Origin: an uncultured Acidimicrobiaceae bacterium
GTDB lineage: Bacteria > Actinomycetota > Acidimicrobiia > Acidimicrobiales > SZUA-35
DNA: 55,688 nucleotides
Reading direction: 5' to 3'
Assembly (NCBI GenBank): GCA_947259095.1
Contig: CAMYLA010000054.1
Span: 8,711 to 64,398 of the forward strand
The notes below the pieces were generated by a model, which worked only from the letters and a program-made list of their open reading frames with translations, did not search any database and was not told where the DNA came from. Shown one piece after another: positions 44,650 to 53,089 of this stretch (position 1 is its first letter; each line of letters starts with the position of its first letter). The position numbers and the translations under genes are program-made.

Positions 44650-46011
44650 ATGAGCGACAACGCTCCCGAAACCGAAGAGTCTCCCGCCGTCGACGAATAC
44701 GTCCCGCGTCAGATCACCGCCAACGATCTCGAGGGCTCACTCGACGAGGCCTATGCCGCCTCCATGATCATGGTCGACGACGGCCAGCTCGTGAACGGCA
44801 CCGTCGTCCGCGTCGACCGCGACGAGGTCCTGGTCGACATCGGCTACAAGAGCGAAGGGGTCATCCCTTCCCGGGAACTGTCGATCCGCAACGACGTCGA
44901 TCCGAGCGAGATCGTCTCCATCGGTGATGAGCTCGAGGCACTTGTCCTCCAGAAGGAGGACAAGGAGGGGCGGCTGCTGCTGTCCAAGAAGCGGGCCCAG
45001 TACGAGCGGGCCTGGGGCGCAATCGAAGAGGTCAAAGAGCGCGACGGCATGGTGTCCGGTCCGGTCATCGAGGTCGTCAAAGGTGGCCTCATCCTCGATA
45101 TCGGGCTGCGGGGCTTCCTGCCGGCATCATTGGTGGAGCTCCGCCGGGTCCGGGACCTCCAGCCGTACATCGGTCGGAGCCTCGAGGCCAAGATCATCGA
45201 ACTGGACAAGAACCGCAACAACGTTGTGCTGTCCCGCCGGGCCTACCTCGAGGAGACCCAGAAGGAACAGCGGGAGGACTTCCTGGCCAATCTCACGCCG
45301 GGCGAGGTCCGCAGCGGTGTGGTTTCCTCGGTCGTCAACTTCGGCGCCTTCGTCGATCTGGGCGGTATGGACGGCCTTATCCACGTGTCGGAGCTGTCCT
45401 GGAAGCACGTCGACCATCCCGGCTCGGTGGTCGCCGTCGGTGACGAGGTCACCGTGCAGGTCCTGGAGGTCGATCTGGCCCGGGAGCGGATCAGCCTGTC
45501 GCTCAAGGCCACCCAGCAGGATCCGTGGCAGGAGTTCGCCTCCAGCCACCGGGTCGGCGAGCTGGTCTACGGCCGTGTCACCAAGCTGGTGCCGTTCGGT
45601 TCGTTCGTCCAGGTCGGCGACGGCATCGAGGGCCTCGTCCACATCTCCGAGATGTCGGCCCACCACATCGATCTCCCCGAGCAGGTGGTCACCCCCGGCG
45701 AGGAGCTGTGGGTCAAGATCATCGACATCGATCTCCAACGTCGGCGGATCAGCCTGTCGATCAAGCAGGCCGCCGAGGGTGGCGTCGTCGCCCAGGAGTA
45801 CCAGGAGCACTTCGGGGAGCACGCCTTCGACGACGAGGGCAACTACATCGGCCCCACCGAGGTCGATCCGGCCACGGAAGCGGCCTGGGCCGAGTACTAC
45901 GAGGAGCTCGAAGGCGGCGGCGGCAACCCGGAGGCGCCCGATGCCCCCGCCCCCGGAAGCCCCCGCCGAGGAATCCCAGCCGGAGGATCCGGAAGCCGAG
46001 TAGCAGCATGA
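44650..46011 (+). CDS. rpsA: 30S ribosomal protein S1 (3' end probably frameshifted)
   Basis: 453 residues, four S1 RNA-binding domains as in actinobacterial RpsA: about residues 35-105, 120-190, 205-275 and 290-360. Signatures are VLVDIGYKSEGVIPSRELS, VVKGGLILDIGLRGFLPASLVE, VVNFGAFVDLGGMDGLIHVSELSWKHVDHP and VPFGSFVQVGDGIEGLVHISEMS. It helps load mRNA on the 30S subunit. The last 20 or so residues as read (GSPRRGIPAGGSG...) have A-ending codons atypical of this genome; deleting one C in the C-runs near 45945-45955 gives an acidic tail (PEAPAEESQPEDPEAE) and a stop at 46003. ATG at 44650 matches the family start. Confidence 0.93.
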   Translation: MSDNAPETEESPAVDEYVPRQITANDLEGSLDEAYAASMIMVDDGQLVNGTVVRVDRDEVLVDIGYKSEGVIPSRELSIRNDVDPSEIVSIGDELEALVLQKEDKEGRLLLSKKRAQYERAWGAIEEVKERDGMVSGPVIEVVKGGLILDIGLRGFLPASLVELRRVRDLQPYIGRSLEAKIIELDKNRNNVVLSRRAYLEETQKEQREDFLANLTPGEVRSGVVSSVVNFGAFVDLGGMDGLIHVSELSWKHVDHPGSVVAVGDEVTVQVLEVDLARERISLSLKATQQDPWQEFASSHRVGELVYGRVTKLVPFGSFVQVGDGIEGLVHISEMSAHHIDLPEQVVTPGEELWVKIIDIDLQRRRISLSIKQAAEGGVVAQEYQEHFGEHAFDDEGNYIGPTEVDPATEAAWAEYYEELEGGGGNPEAPDAPAPGSPRRGIPAGGSGSRVAA

Positions 46012-46098
46012 GGTCTGCTCCGGCCGGCTTCGCCATGATCCGGCCGCCCCGCAGAGCGAGGCGCCGCTGAGCGCAACCAACATCCCAGCGAACCCGAT

Positions 46099-46130
46099 CG
46101 ATGACCACCGGCTCCGGCCGGCGGTCATCG
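46099..46130 (+). terminator. Hairpin downstream of rpsA
   Basis: CGATGACC pairs with GGTCATCG and CCGGC with GCCGG around TCCG (13 bp, one internal A-C mismatch), about 90 nt past the rpsA stop. No T-run, moderate support. Confidence 0.4.
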
Positions 46131-46243
46131 TCGCGTCCGGGCGGCTTTCGTCGCCGAGTGCTAAGTGGGCCCACCGTTTCGCCGACAGAGATCCTAAGTA
46201 CGAGCGAGCAGTCGATCGGCTGCGCCAGACCCAGGAGAGTGTC

Positions 46244-47395
46244 GTGAACTCACGACGAACGGTGATCCTTATCGTTGCGGTGGTAGTTGGAGCATTGGCC
46301 GCTGTCGGCCTGCTCAACTACGTCAAAAACGCCGAAACGACGGCAGGAGAGGAGGCTGCGCCGGTCGAAATGTGGGTTGTGCGCCAGGCGATCCCCAAAG
46401 GCACACCGATCGAGACGGTGATCGAGAGCCAGTTGATCGGCATCGACGAGACCGCAGCCAAGTATCGGCCCAGCACCGCAGTGGTCGATCCGGCGGCCGA
46501 ACTGGCCGGCCTGGTGGCGGTCACCGACCTGGCGGTCAACACGCCACTGATCTCCGGCAACTTCGTGTCCCCGGAGGTGATCAACACCGGCATCACCGAT
46601 CGGCTCGAGGAACGTGGCCTCGTCACGGTGACGTTCAACGTCGACCAGTCCCAGGGGGCGGCCTACCTGATCGAGCCCGGCGACTTCGTCAACGTGATGG
46701 CCGAAAGGGAATGGGACACCCCCTTCTTCGATGAGGACCCACCCATCGCCATGACCGAGTCGGCAACCGCCGAGCTCGTGGCCGAGCTCGAACGGCACGA
46801 CACAACCCGCCCCATCCTCACCGATCTCTACCCGGTCGACTCCCGGGTCGTCTACCAGAAGGCCGAGGTGCTGGCCATCGGCACCAGCCTCGTTCCCGAC
46901 ATCGGCCAGACCGCGACCGAGGGCCAGGAACAGGCGGCCCAGCCTGCAGTCAACCAGAGCCTGGTGACCCTGGCGGTGCCGCCGGAGGCGGTGCAGGTGA
47001 TCCTCAACGTCGGACGGGGCAATCTCTACCTCTCGCTGGTGCCAGACGACTATGAGCCCCGACCGCTGCCGCCGCTCGACCCAACCACCCAGGTGCTGCC
47101 CGGCGAGAGCGAAGGTCGGCTGACCCCCTATGAGGGCTATGAGGGTGTGGTCGATCCCAGCGACTCGGTCGATGAGCTGCTGTTCTCCGATGCCGAGGAC
47201 CGGATTGGCGTGACCCCGGGCGGTGGTTCCTCCGGTGATGACACCACAGACGACGGCGTTGACTCCCCGGACGGATCCGATGCCGGTCGTGGCTCACAAC
47301 CGCCCGGTGCCGGGTCGCCGGAACCGGCCGATCCGGACGCTGATCCCGCCGCCGAGACCGATCCGGCTCCGGCCCCAGAGCCCGAGGGCCTCTGA
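46244..47395 (+). CDS. cpaB: Flp pilus assembly protein CpaB/RcpC
   Basis: 383 residues. A single N-terminal membrane anchor (RRTVILIVAVVVGALAAVGLL), then a SAF-like domain (MWVVRQAIPKGTPI near 45), the RcpC segment with VTFNVDQSQGAAYLIEPGDFVNVM and VTLAVPPEAVQVILNVGRGNLYLSLVP. The last 80 residues are Asp/Gly/Pro-rich and likely disordered. It is thought to help the pilus secretin or envelope passage. GTG at 46244 with AGGAGAG upstream. First gene of the Tad operon; its stop overlaps tadZ (TGATG). Confidence 0.88.
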   Translation: MNSRRTVILIVAVVVGALAAVGLLNYVKNAETTAGEEAAPVEMWVVRQAIPKGTPIETVIESQLIGIDETAAKYRPSTAVVDPAAELAGLVAVTDLAVNTPLISGNFVSPEVINTGITDRLEERGLVTVTFNVDQSQGAAYLIEPGDFVNVMAEREWDTPFFDEDPPIAMTESATAELVAELERHDTTRPILTDLYPVDSRVVYQKAEVLAIGTSLVPDIGQTATEGQEQAAQPAVNQSLVTLAVPPEAVQVILNVGRGNLYLSLVPDDYEPRPLPPLDPTTQVLPGESEGRLTPYEGYEGVVDPSDSVDELLFSDAEDRIGVTPGGGSSGDDTTDDGVDSPDGSDAGRGSQPPGAGSPEPADPDADPAAETDPAPAPEPEGL

Positions 47396-48693
47396 TGACC
47401 CAGGACTACGACTTCCTCAACTTCGACAGTCTGGACTTCGACGGCGATGACGAGTCGCCGGCCGATCCCCAGGAGTACGAGCCGGAACATCGTCTGAACG
47501 GCGGCGCCGCCCTGGCGGTGGTCGACAGCGACAAGGCGGTCAGCGACTACCTTGCCGGACTGTTCGCCGGGGCGGTGGACACCGCATCGAGCCTTTCCGA
47601 GCTGGAGAGCAGGCTCGGCCTGTCCTCTCAGGTCGTCATCCTCGGGCCGTCCTGCACCGAACCGGCCGATCTGGCCGTCGTCGAGCAGTGGGGTCGAACC
47701 CGGCCAAACGTGGCCACCATCCTCGTGACTTCGGAGCTTTCGACCCACCTGCTGCACAAAGCACTCCGGGCCGGGGTCAAAGACGTGCTCTCGGCACCGA
47801 TCGACCAGTCCATGCTGATCGAGACCGTGGAGCGGGTCGCCGAGAGCCTGCCGGGGGCCGAGCAGATGGTTCGCGGCGGCGAAACCCATGAAGCGGCTCC
47901 GCTGGCCGACGGCGAGCAGGGCCGGGTCATCAGCATCTTCTCGACCAAGGGCGGTTCCGGGAAGTCGGTCACCGCCACCAACCTCGGTGTCGTGCTGGCC
48001 CGCCGGTCCCAGAAACCGGTGGTGCTGCTGGACGGCCACATGCAGTTCGGCGACGTGGCGGTGATGCTCAAGCTCCAACCCCAGCACACTGCGATGGACG
48101 CAATCGACCAGTTGGACAACATGGATCCGTCGATGATGGAGCGGTTCCTCACCGTTCACGAGCCGAGTGGCCTGTACGTGCTGCCGGCGCCGATGGAGCC
48201 GACCTTCGCCGACCAGATCTCCGGCCCCCAGGTCGCTCGACTGATCGAGGCGATCCGGGGCTTCGCCGGCCATGTCCTGGTCGACCTGCCCGCCATCTTC
48301 AACGAGGTGGTGCTGAGCGTCATCGAGGACTCCGACGAGATCGTCCTGGTGGCCGGGCTCGACATCCCCAACATCAAGAACGTCAAGATCGGCCTCAGCA
48401 CGCTCGAGATGCTGAACGTTCCCAAGGAGCGACTGCACCTGGTGCTGAACCGGGCCGACTCCAAGGTGAAGCTGAACGTCTCGGAGGTCGAGCGGACCCT
48501 CGGCATCGTCGCTGCGGCCCACGTGCCGTCAGACGTCGTCGTCCCGATCTCGGTCAACAAGGGATCACCGGTGGTGATCTCGGCCCCCAAGTCGGGGGTG
48601 GCCAGGGCGTTCGAGGAGCTGGCGGTCCGATTCCTCGACGGCGCAGTGGCCGAATCCAACCCGTCATCGGGTCGACGCAAATTCTTCGGATGA
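47395..48693 (+). CDS. tadZ: Pilus localisation ATPase TadZ/CpaE
   Basis: 432 residues. An acidic N-terminus, an atypical receiver-like domain (about 38-150) that lacks the phosphorylatable Asp (the strand-3 end is VILGPS), and a MinD/ParA-type ATPase with the deviant Walker A KGGSGKS at 185-191, DGHMQFGDVAVML and LVDLPAIFNE. TadZ polar-localises the Tad apparatus. Starts at the cpaB stop and is followed by tadA after 20 nt. Confidence 0.9.
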   Translation: MTQDYDFLNFDSLDFDGDDESPADPQEYEPEHRLNGGAALAVVDSDKAVSDYLAGLFAGAVDTASSLSELESRLGLSSQVVILGPSCTEPADLAVVEQWGRTRPNVATILVTSELSTHLLHKALRAGVKDVLSAPIDQSMLIETVERVAESLPGAEQMVRGGETHEAAPLADGEQGRVISIFSTKGGSGKSVTATNLGVVLARRSQKPVVLLDGHMQFGDVAVMLKLQPQHTAMDAIDQLDNMDPSMMERFLTVHEPSGLYVLPAPMEPTFADQISGPQVARLIEAIRGFAGHVLVDLPAIFNEVVLSVIEDSDEIVLVAGLDIPNIKNVKIGLSTLEMLNVPKERLHLVLNRADSKVKLNVSEVERTLGIVAAAHVPSDVVVPISVNKGSPVVISAPKSGVARAFEELAVRFLDGAVAESNPSSGRRKFFG

Positions 48694-48713
48694 TCGAACA
48701 GGAGCTTTAGGCG

Positions 48714-50078
48714 ATGTCTCTCTATCAACGTCTGCAGGAAGGGACCGAGACCGGTCCTGTCGACAATGCACGCAACAATGCGCTCGGCGAACTGCGGCAC
48801 CGCGTTCACGGTTCGCTGATCGAGGAGCTCGGCCCGGTCCTGTACGACAAGCGGCTCACCGAGGACGAACTCCGCAAGAAGGTCCACGACGCCCTCCAGG
48901 CCGCACTGGCCCAGGAACGAACCCCGCTGTCGGCCGCAGACCGAACCCAGCTGATCCAGGATGTCTCCGACGATATCCTCGGCTACGGGCCCATCGACAA
49001 GCTGCTGCGGGACGAGGACGTCAGCGAGATCATGTGCAACGGCCCCGATCAGATTTTCGCCGAGCGCTCCGGCAAGCTGGTCCTGGAAGACGTGAACTTC
49101 GCCGATGACCTGCACCTGCGGCGGATCATCGACAAGATCGTGGCGCAGGTCGGTCGACGAATCGACGAGTCGTCGCCACTGTGTGACGCCCGCCTGCTCG
49201 ATGGCTCCCGGGTCAATGCGGTGGTGGCACCGCTGGCGGTCGGCGGACCGTTTCTCACCATCCGGAAGTTCGCCGCCGATCCGCTGCGGATCGACGACCT
49301 GATCCGCTTCGGGACCCTGAGTGTGCACGCCGCCCGATTCCTCCAGGCCTGCATCGTCGGCAAGTTGAACGTGCTCGTCTCCGGCGGTACCGGCACCGGC
49401 AAGACCACCACGTTGAACGTGCTGTCCTCGTTCATTCCCGACGGTGAGCGTATCGTCACCGTCGAGGACGCCAAGGAACTGCAGCTCAACCAGGAGCACG
49501 TCCTGTCGTTGGAAACCAGGCCGCCCAATATCGAGGGCAAGGGCGAGATCACCATCCGCGACCTGGTGAAGAACAGCCTCCGGATGCGACCCGATCGCAT
49601 CGTCGTCGGCGAGTGTCGCTCCGGTGAGGCGCTGGACATGCTCCAGGCCATGAACACCGGCCACGACGGGTCGCTGACCACCCTCCACGCCAACAATCCG
49701 AGAGACTCGATCAGCCGCCTGGAAACCCTGGTCCTGATGGCAGGGTACGACCTGCCGGTTCGGGCCATCCGCGAGCAGATCGCTTCCGCAGTCGACTGCA
49801 TCGTCCAGCTGCAGCGGCTCCGGGACGGCTCCCGCCGGATCACCCACATCAGCGAGGTGGCCGGCATGGAGGGGGACATCATCACCCTCCAGGACGTCTT
49901 CCTGTTCGACTTCGGTGCCGGCGTCGACGACCAAGGCCGGTTCATGGGGCAACTCAAGCCGACCGGTATTCGCCCCAAGTTCGCCGAGAAGCTGGCGGAC
50001 AACGGCATCAAGCTCGGTCCCGAGATGTTCGCCCCCCATGCGATCGGCGAGCAGCAGCAGTCTCGACGGAAGCGCTAG
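48714..50078 (+). CDS. tadA: Pilus assembly ATPase TadA/CpaF
   Basis: 454 residues, type II/IV secretion ATPase. The N-terminal domain covers 1-180; Walker A GGTGTGKTT is at 224-232; the Asp box, Walker B region RIVVGECRSGEALDMLQAM and the His box GHDGSLTTLHAN follow. It powers Flp pilus assembly. AGGAG upstream of the ATG at 48714. 4 nt before the TadB fusion gene. Confidence 0.95.
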   Translation: MSLYQRLQEGTETGPVDNARNNALGELRHRVHGSLIEELGPVLYDKRLTEDELRKKVHDALQAALAQERTPLSAADRTQLIQDVSDDILGYGPIDKLLRDEDVSEIMCNGPDQIFAERSGKLVLEDVNFADDLHLRRIIDKIVAQVGRRIDESSPLCDARLLDGSRVNAVVAPLAVGGPFLTIRKFAADPLRIDDLIRFGTLSVHAARFLQACIVGKLNVLVSGGTGTGKTTTLNVLSSFIPDGERIVTVEDAKELQLNQEHVLSLETRPPNIEGKGEITIRDLVKNSLRMRPDRIVVGECRSGEALDMLQAMNTGHDGSLTTLHANNPRDSISRLETLVLMAGYDLPVRAIREQIASAVDCIVQLQRLRDGSRRITHISEVAGMEGDIITLQDVFLFDFGAGVDDQGRFMGQLKPTGIRPKFAEKLADNGIKLGPEMFAPHAIGEQQQSRRKR

Positions 50079-50082
50079 CCCG

Positions 50083-52140
50083 ATGAGCAACATGCCCCGC
50101 CACCGTCAACGGCCAGACCGTTCTGCACCGTCGACGATCCCCACCCCCACGGTTGCGATCCCGCAGTCGAAGGCCACGAAGGCAGTGGTCCGCCGACGGT
50201 TCCCGGCGGCCGTGGCCATGGCCGCCGCCCTGCTGGTGGCTGCCGCCGCCATGACGGCGGCCTTCGCCTCGGCCACCGCAGCCCAGGACGGCGACCAGCC
50301 GGTCGATACCGGTATCGGCTCCGTCGTGACCCGGGTCGACGCTTCGACCGATCAGGTCGAGATCTCGGTACTGCGAAACGACCTGTCCATCGCAGCATCC
50401 GAACTGACCGTCGTCGAGAGCGACCAACCGGTCGAGGACCCCTCTGTCACAACCGCCAGGGCCTTGGCCCGGTCGACCGAGGTGGTCTACGTCCTGGACG
50501 TCGACAATCGCACCATGGCCGACGGGGCGCTGAAGGCGATGGCCGATGCCATCCTGGCCTCGGTCGATGAGTTGTCGGCCGATGTCCGGGTCGGGCTGGT
50601 CACCGGCGGCGAATGGGCCGATCTGAAGACCAGACTCACCACCGACCGGAGCCGGCTCGAAGCCGACCTGCGAGCGCTCACCGCAGGGCGTGGGGCGGCC
50701 CTCCACGACGCAGTCGGGCTGGCCGCCCGCTCGTTCAGCGACGCACCGAAGGTGCTCCGCTCGGTCGTCGTGCTGTCCAGCGGATCCGACACCGCCTCCG
50801 AGCAGTCGATCCTGGCCGTCGAATCCGAGCTCGTCCAAGCCGGGGCCCAGCTGGTCTGGGTACCGAGGGGCGTGACCGACGACGGACTGTCCCGCCTGGT
50901 CGAACGCAGCGGTGGCGCCGCAGTGCCACTGGTGTCGATGGACGACGTCGGGGCGACCATCGGGCAGGCGACGACCATCGCCTCGGACCGGCTGCTCGTT
51001 TCCTACCCGGCGGCGTTCGAGGTGGGCGACCGCCCGGAGGTGGTACTGGATCTTGCCGGCGAATCGCTCCGTTTCTCCTATCCAGCCGGTCTCGACACGG
51101 TGACCCGGCTCCAGCTCCAGCCCGGTCCAACGAACGTGGTCACCGACCTCGGCTTCTTCGGCCGGCCCGCGGTCCTCTACGCCTCGGTCGTCCTGGCCTT
51201 CGTCGCCATCGCCACCGGCCTGTGGGCCCTCGGTTCGATGTTCGCCGGGGGAGAGACGTCGCTCGACAAGGTGCTGGCCCGCTACTCCGACCGCGACGAG
51301 ACCCTGGACGAGGAAGAGGTCCAGGAGATGCTGATCCAGACCGCCCTGGTCCGTCGAGCCATCGACATGACCGAGACCTTCGCCGAGAGCCGGGGTTTCC
51401 TGACCAGGATCGAGGACCTGCTCGAGCGGGCCAACCTGCCGGTCCGAGCCGGTGAGGCGGTGTTCTTCCTGGGGGCGCTGGTGCTGGTGGGTTCCGGCCT
51501 GCTGTTCGCCGTGACCGGAAGCCTGCTCGTCGGCGCAGTGGTCGGCGTGATCCTGGCCATCGGCGGTTTCTTCACCGTACAGTTCATCGCCGGTCGCAGG
51601 CTCAAGCGCTTCGAGGCCCAGCTGCCGGACGCATTGCAACTGCTGGCGGGAACGCTGCGGGCCGGGTACTCGCTGCCCCAGGGCATCGACGCCGTCTCCA
51701 ACGAGATCTCCGATCCGATGGGCTATGAACTCCGGCGGGCCATGACCGAGGCCCAGCTCGGCCGGGAACTCGAAGATGCGCTGGCCGGTATCGCCGAGCG
51801 GCTCGACAGCGAGGACTTCGCCTGGGCGGTCATGGCGATCGGCATCCAACGGGAGGTCGGTGGCAACTTGTCCGAGGTGCTGATGACCGTCTCCGAGACG
51901 ATGATCCAGCGGGAGCGGCTGCACCGGGAGGTCAGCGCGCTCACCGCCGAGGGTCGGGTCTCAGCCGGCATCCTGTCGATGCTGCCCCCCGGGCTCGGCC
52001 TGGTGATGTGGGTCATGAACCCCGACTATCTCTCGGTGCTGTTCAGCCGGACCATCGGTTGGATCCTGCTTGGTGCCGCGGTCGTGGCCGGCCTCGTCGG
52101 CCTGGCCTGGATGAAGAAGGTGGTAACGATCGATGTCTAG
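50083..52140 (+). CDS. tadB: TadB-like inner-membrane platform protein fused to a von Willebrand A-like domain
   Basis: 685 residues, about twice the usual TadB length. Cytoplasmic Pro-rich start, a signal-like hydrophobic segment near 45-65, then an extracytoplasmic region (about 70-340) with a vWA-like core: EVVYVLDVDNRTM (DxDxx instead of the MIDAS DxSxS), GAALHDAVGLAARSF, VVVLSSGSD. A transmembrane segment near 360-385 leads to the T2SSF domain (about 505-680) with RFEAQLPDALQLLAGTLRAGYSLPQG, AWAVMAIGIQREVGGNLSEVL, a TadB hallmark. ATG at 50083. Overlaps tadC by 8 nt. Confidence 0.9.
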   Translation: MSNMPRHRQRPDRSAPSTIPTPTVAIPQSKATKAVVRRRFPAAVAMAAALLVAAAAMTAAFASATAAQDGDQPVDTGIGSVVTRVDASTDQVEISVLRNDLSIAASELTVVESDQPVEDPSVTTARALARSTEVVYVLDVDNRTMADGALKAMADAILASVDELSADVRVGLVTGGEWADLKTRLTTDRSRLEADLRALTAGRGAALHDAVGLAARSFSDAPKVLRSVVVLSSGSDTASEQSILAVESELVQAGAQLVWVPRGVTDDGLSRLVERSGGAAVPLVSMDDVGATIGQATTIASDRLLVSYPAAFEVGDRPEVVLDLAGESLRFSYPAGLDTVTRLQLQPGPTNVVTDLGFFGRPAVLYASVVLAFVAIATGLWALGSMFAGGETSLDKVLARYSDRDETLDEEEVQEMLIQTALVRRAIDMTETFAESRGFLTRIEDLLERANLPVRAGEAVFFLGALVLVGSGLLFAVTGSLLVGAVVGVILAIGGFFTVQFIAGRRLKRFEAQLPDALQLLAGTLRAGYSLPQGIDAVSNEISDPMGYELRRAMTEAQLGRELEDALAGIAERLDSEDFAWAVMAIGIQREVGGNLSEVLMTVSETMIQRERLHREVSALTAEGRVSAGILSMLPPGLGLVMWVMNPDYLSVLFSRTIGWILLGAAVVAGLVGLAWMKKVVTIDV

Positions 52141-53077
52141 TTTCCTCACTGGGCTACCGCCCGAGGCCTTCGTCGGCGGTATGGTCCTGGCCTTCGGGCT
52201 CGGCGTCTTCGTGTTGCTCAATCAGCTCGATGAACGCAGCACCGCCCGCAGCAGCCTCCGCCAACTCGACGACTATCAGGTCGAGAACCAGCGGGACCAG
52301 GAACTGCTGGCCCCGCTGCATGAACGCATCCTCAGCCCGATCTTCGGCGCATTCTCACGGCTCGGTGGCCGATTCAATCCACCGGACTACGTGGAGGGCA
52401 TCCGGATGAAGCACGTCCAGGCCGGTATCTACTCCTCGGACAAGGTTGAGCGCTTCCTGGCGACCAGGATCCTCTGCTTCGTGCTGGTGCCGTTCTGGCT
52501 GGGTTTCGTGTTCCTCATCAACCCGCTGGCGATGAGCGGCCTGCCCCAGTTGATCATGGCCGTCGTCGGCGTCGCCGGTCTGGCCATCGGCCCGAACTCC
52601 CGACTCAACTCGAAGGTGGAGACCCGGTCCCGTTCCATCCAACGGTCACTCCCCGACGTGCTCGACCTGCTGGTCATCTCCGTCGAGGCCGGTCTCGGCT
52701 TCGAGCAGGCGGTCGACCGGGTGATCCACAACGTGCCGGGCGACCTTTCCGACGAGTTCGCCAGGGTGATGGGGGAGACCAGCGCCGGGGCGTCCCGGTC
52801 CGATTCGCTTCGGGGTCTGCAGGACCGGGTCGACCTGCCGGAGATCCGGTCGTTCGTGCTGGCCATGATCCAGGCCGACAAGTTCGGCGTCAGTATCGGT
52901 CGGGTCCTTCGAGGCCAGGCAGACGAGATGCGGATCAAGCGCCGCCAGCTGGCTCAGGAACGGGCCCAGAAGGCGCCGGTCAAGATGCTGATCCCCATGG
53001 TGTTCTGCATTTTCCCGGCCCTGTTCGTGGTCATCCTCGGCCCGGCGCTGATCAATATCTCCGAATCGTTCAGCTGA
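52133..53077 (+). CDS. tadC: Flp pilus platform protein TadC
   Basis: 314 residues, T2SSF family. A hydrophobic N-terminus, a second helical region near 115-160 and a C-terminal anchor (VKMLIPMVFCIFPALFVVILGPAL). The core has RSLPDVLDLLVISVEAGLGFEQAVDRV and AMIQADKFGVSIGRVLRGQADEMR. It partners TadB in the membrane platform. ATG inside the TadB end, so coupled. Confidence 0.93.
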   Translation: MSSFLTGLPPEAFVGGMVLAFGLGVFVLLNQLDERSTARSSLRQLDDYQVENQRDQELLAPLHERILSPIFGAFSRLGGRFNPPDYVEGIRMKHVQAGIYSSDKVERFLATRILCFVLVPFWLGFVFLINPLAMSGLPQLIMAVVGVAGLAIGPNSRLNSKVETRSRSIQRSLPDVLDLLVISVEAGLGFEQAVDRVIHNVPGDLSDEFARVMGETSAGASRSDSLRGLQDRVDLPEIRSFVLAMIQADKFGVSIGRVLRGQADEMRIKRRQLAQERAQKAPVKMLIPMVFCIFPALFVVILGPALINISESFS

Positions 53078-53089
53078 CCACGGTCGCAG

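Noticed and set aside
48156..50093. Long minus-strand ORF of 645 codons opposite tadZ and tadA
   Set aside because: Antisense shadow of two well-recognised ATPases, with no family features.
50008..51924. 638-codon minus-strand ORF opposite tadB
   Set aside because: Composition (Gly, His, Gln, Arg, Asp) typical of antisense frames.
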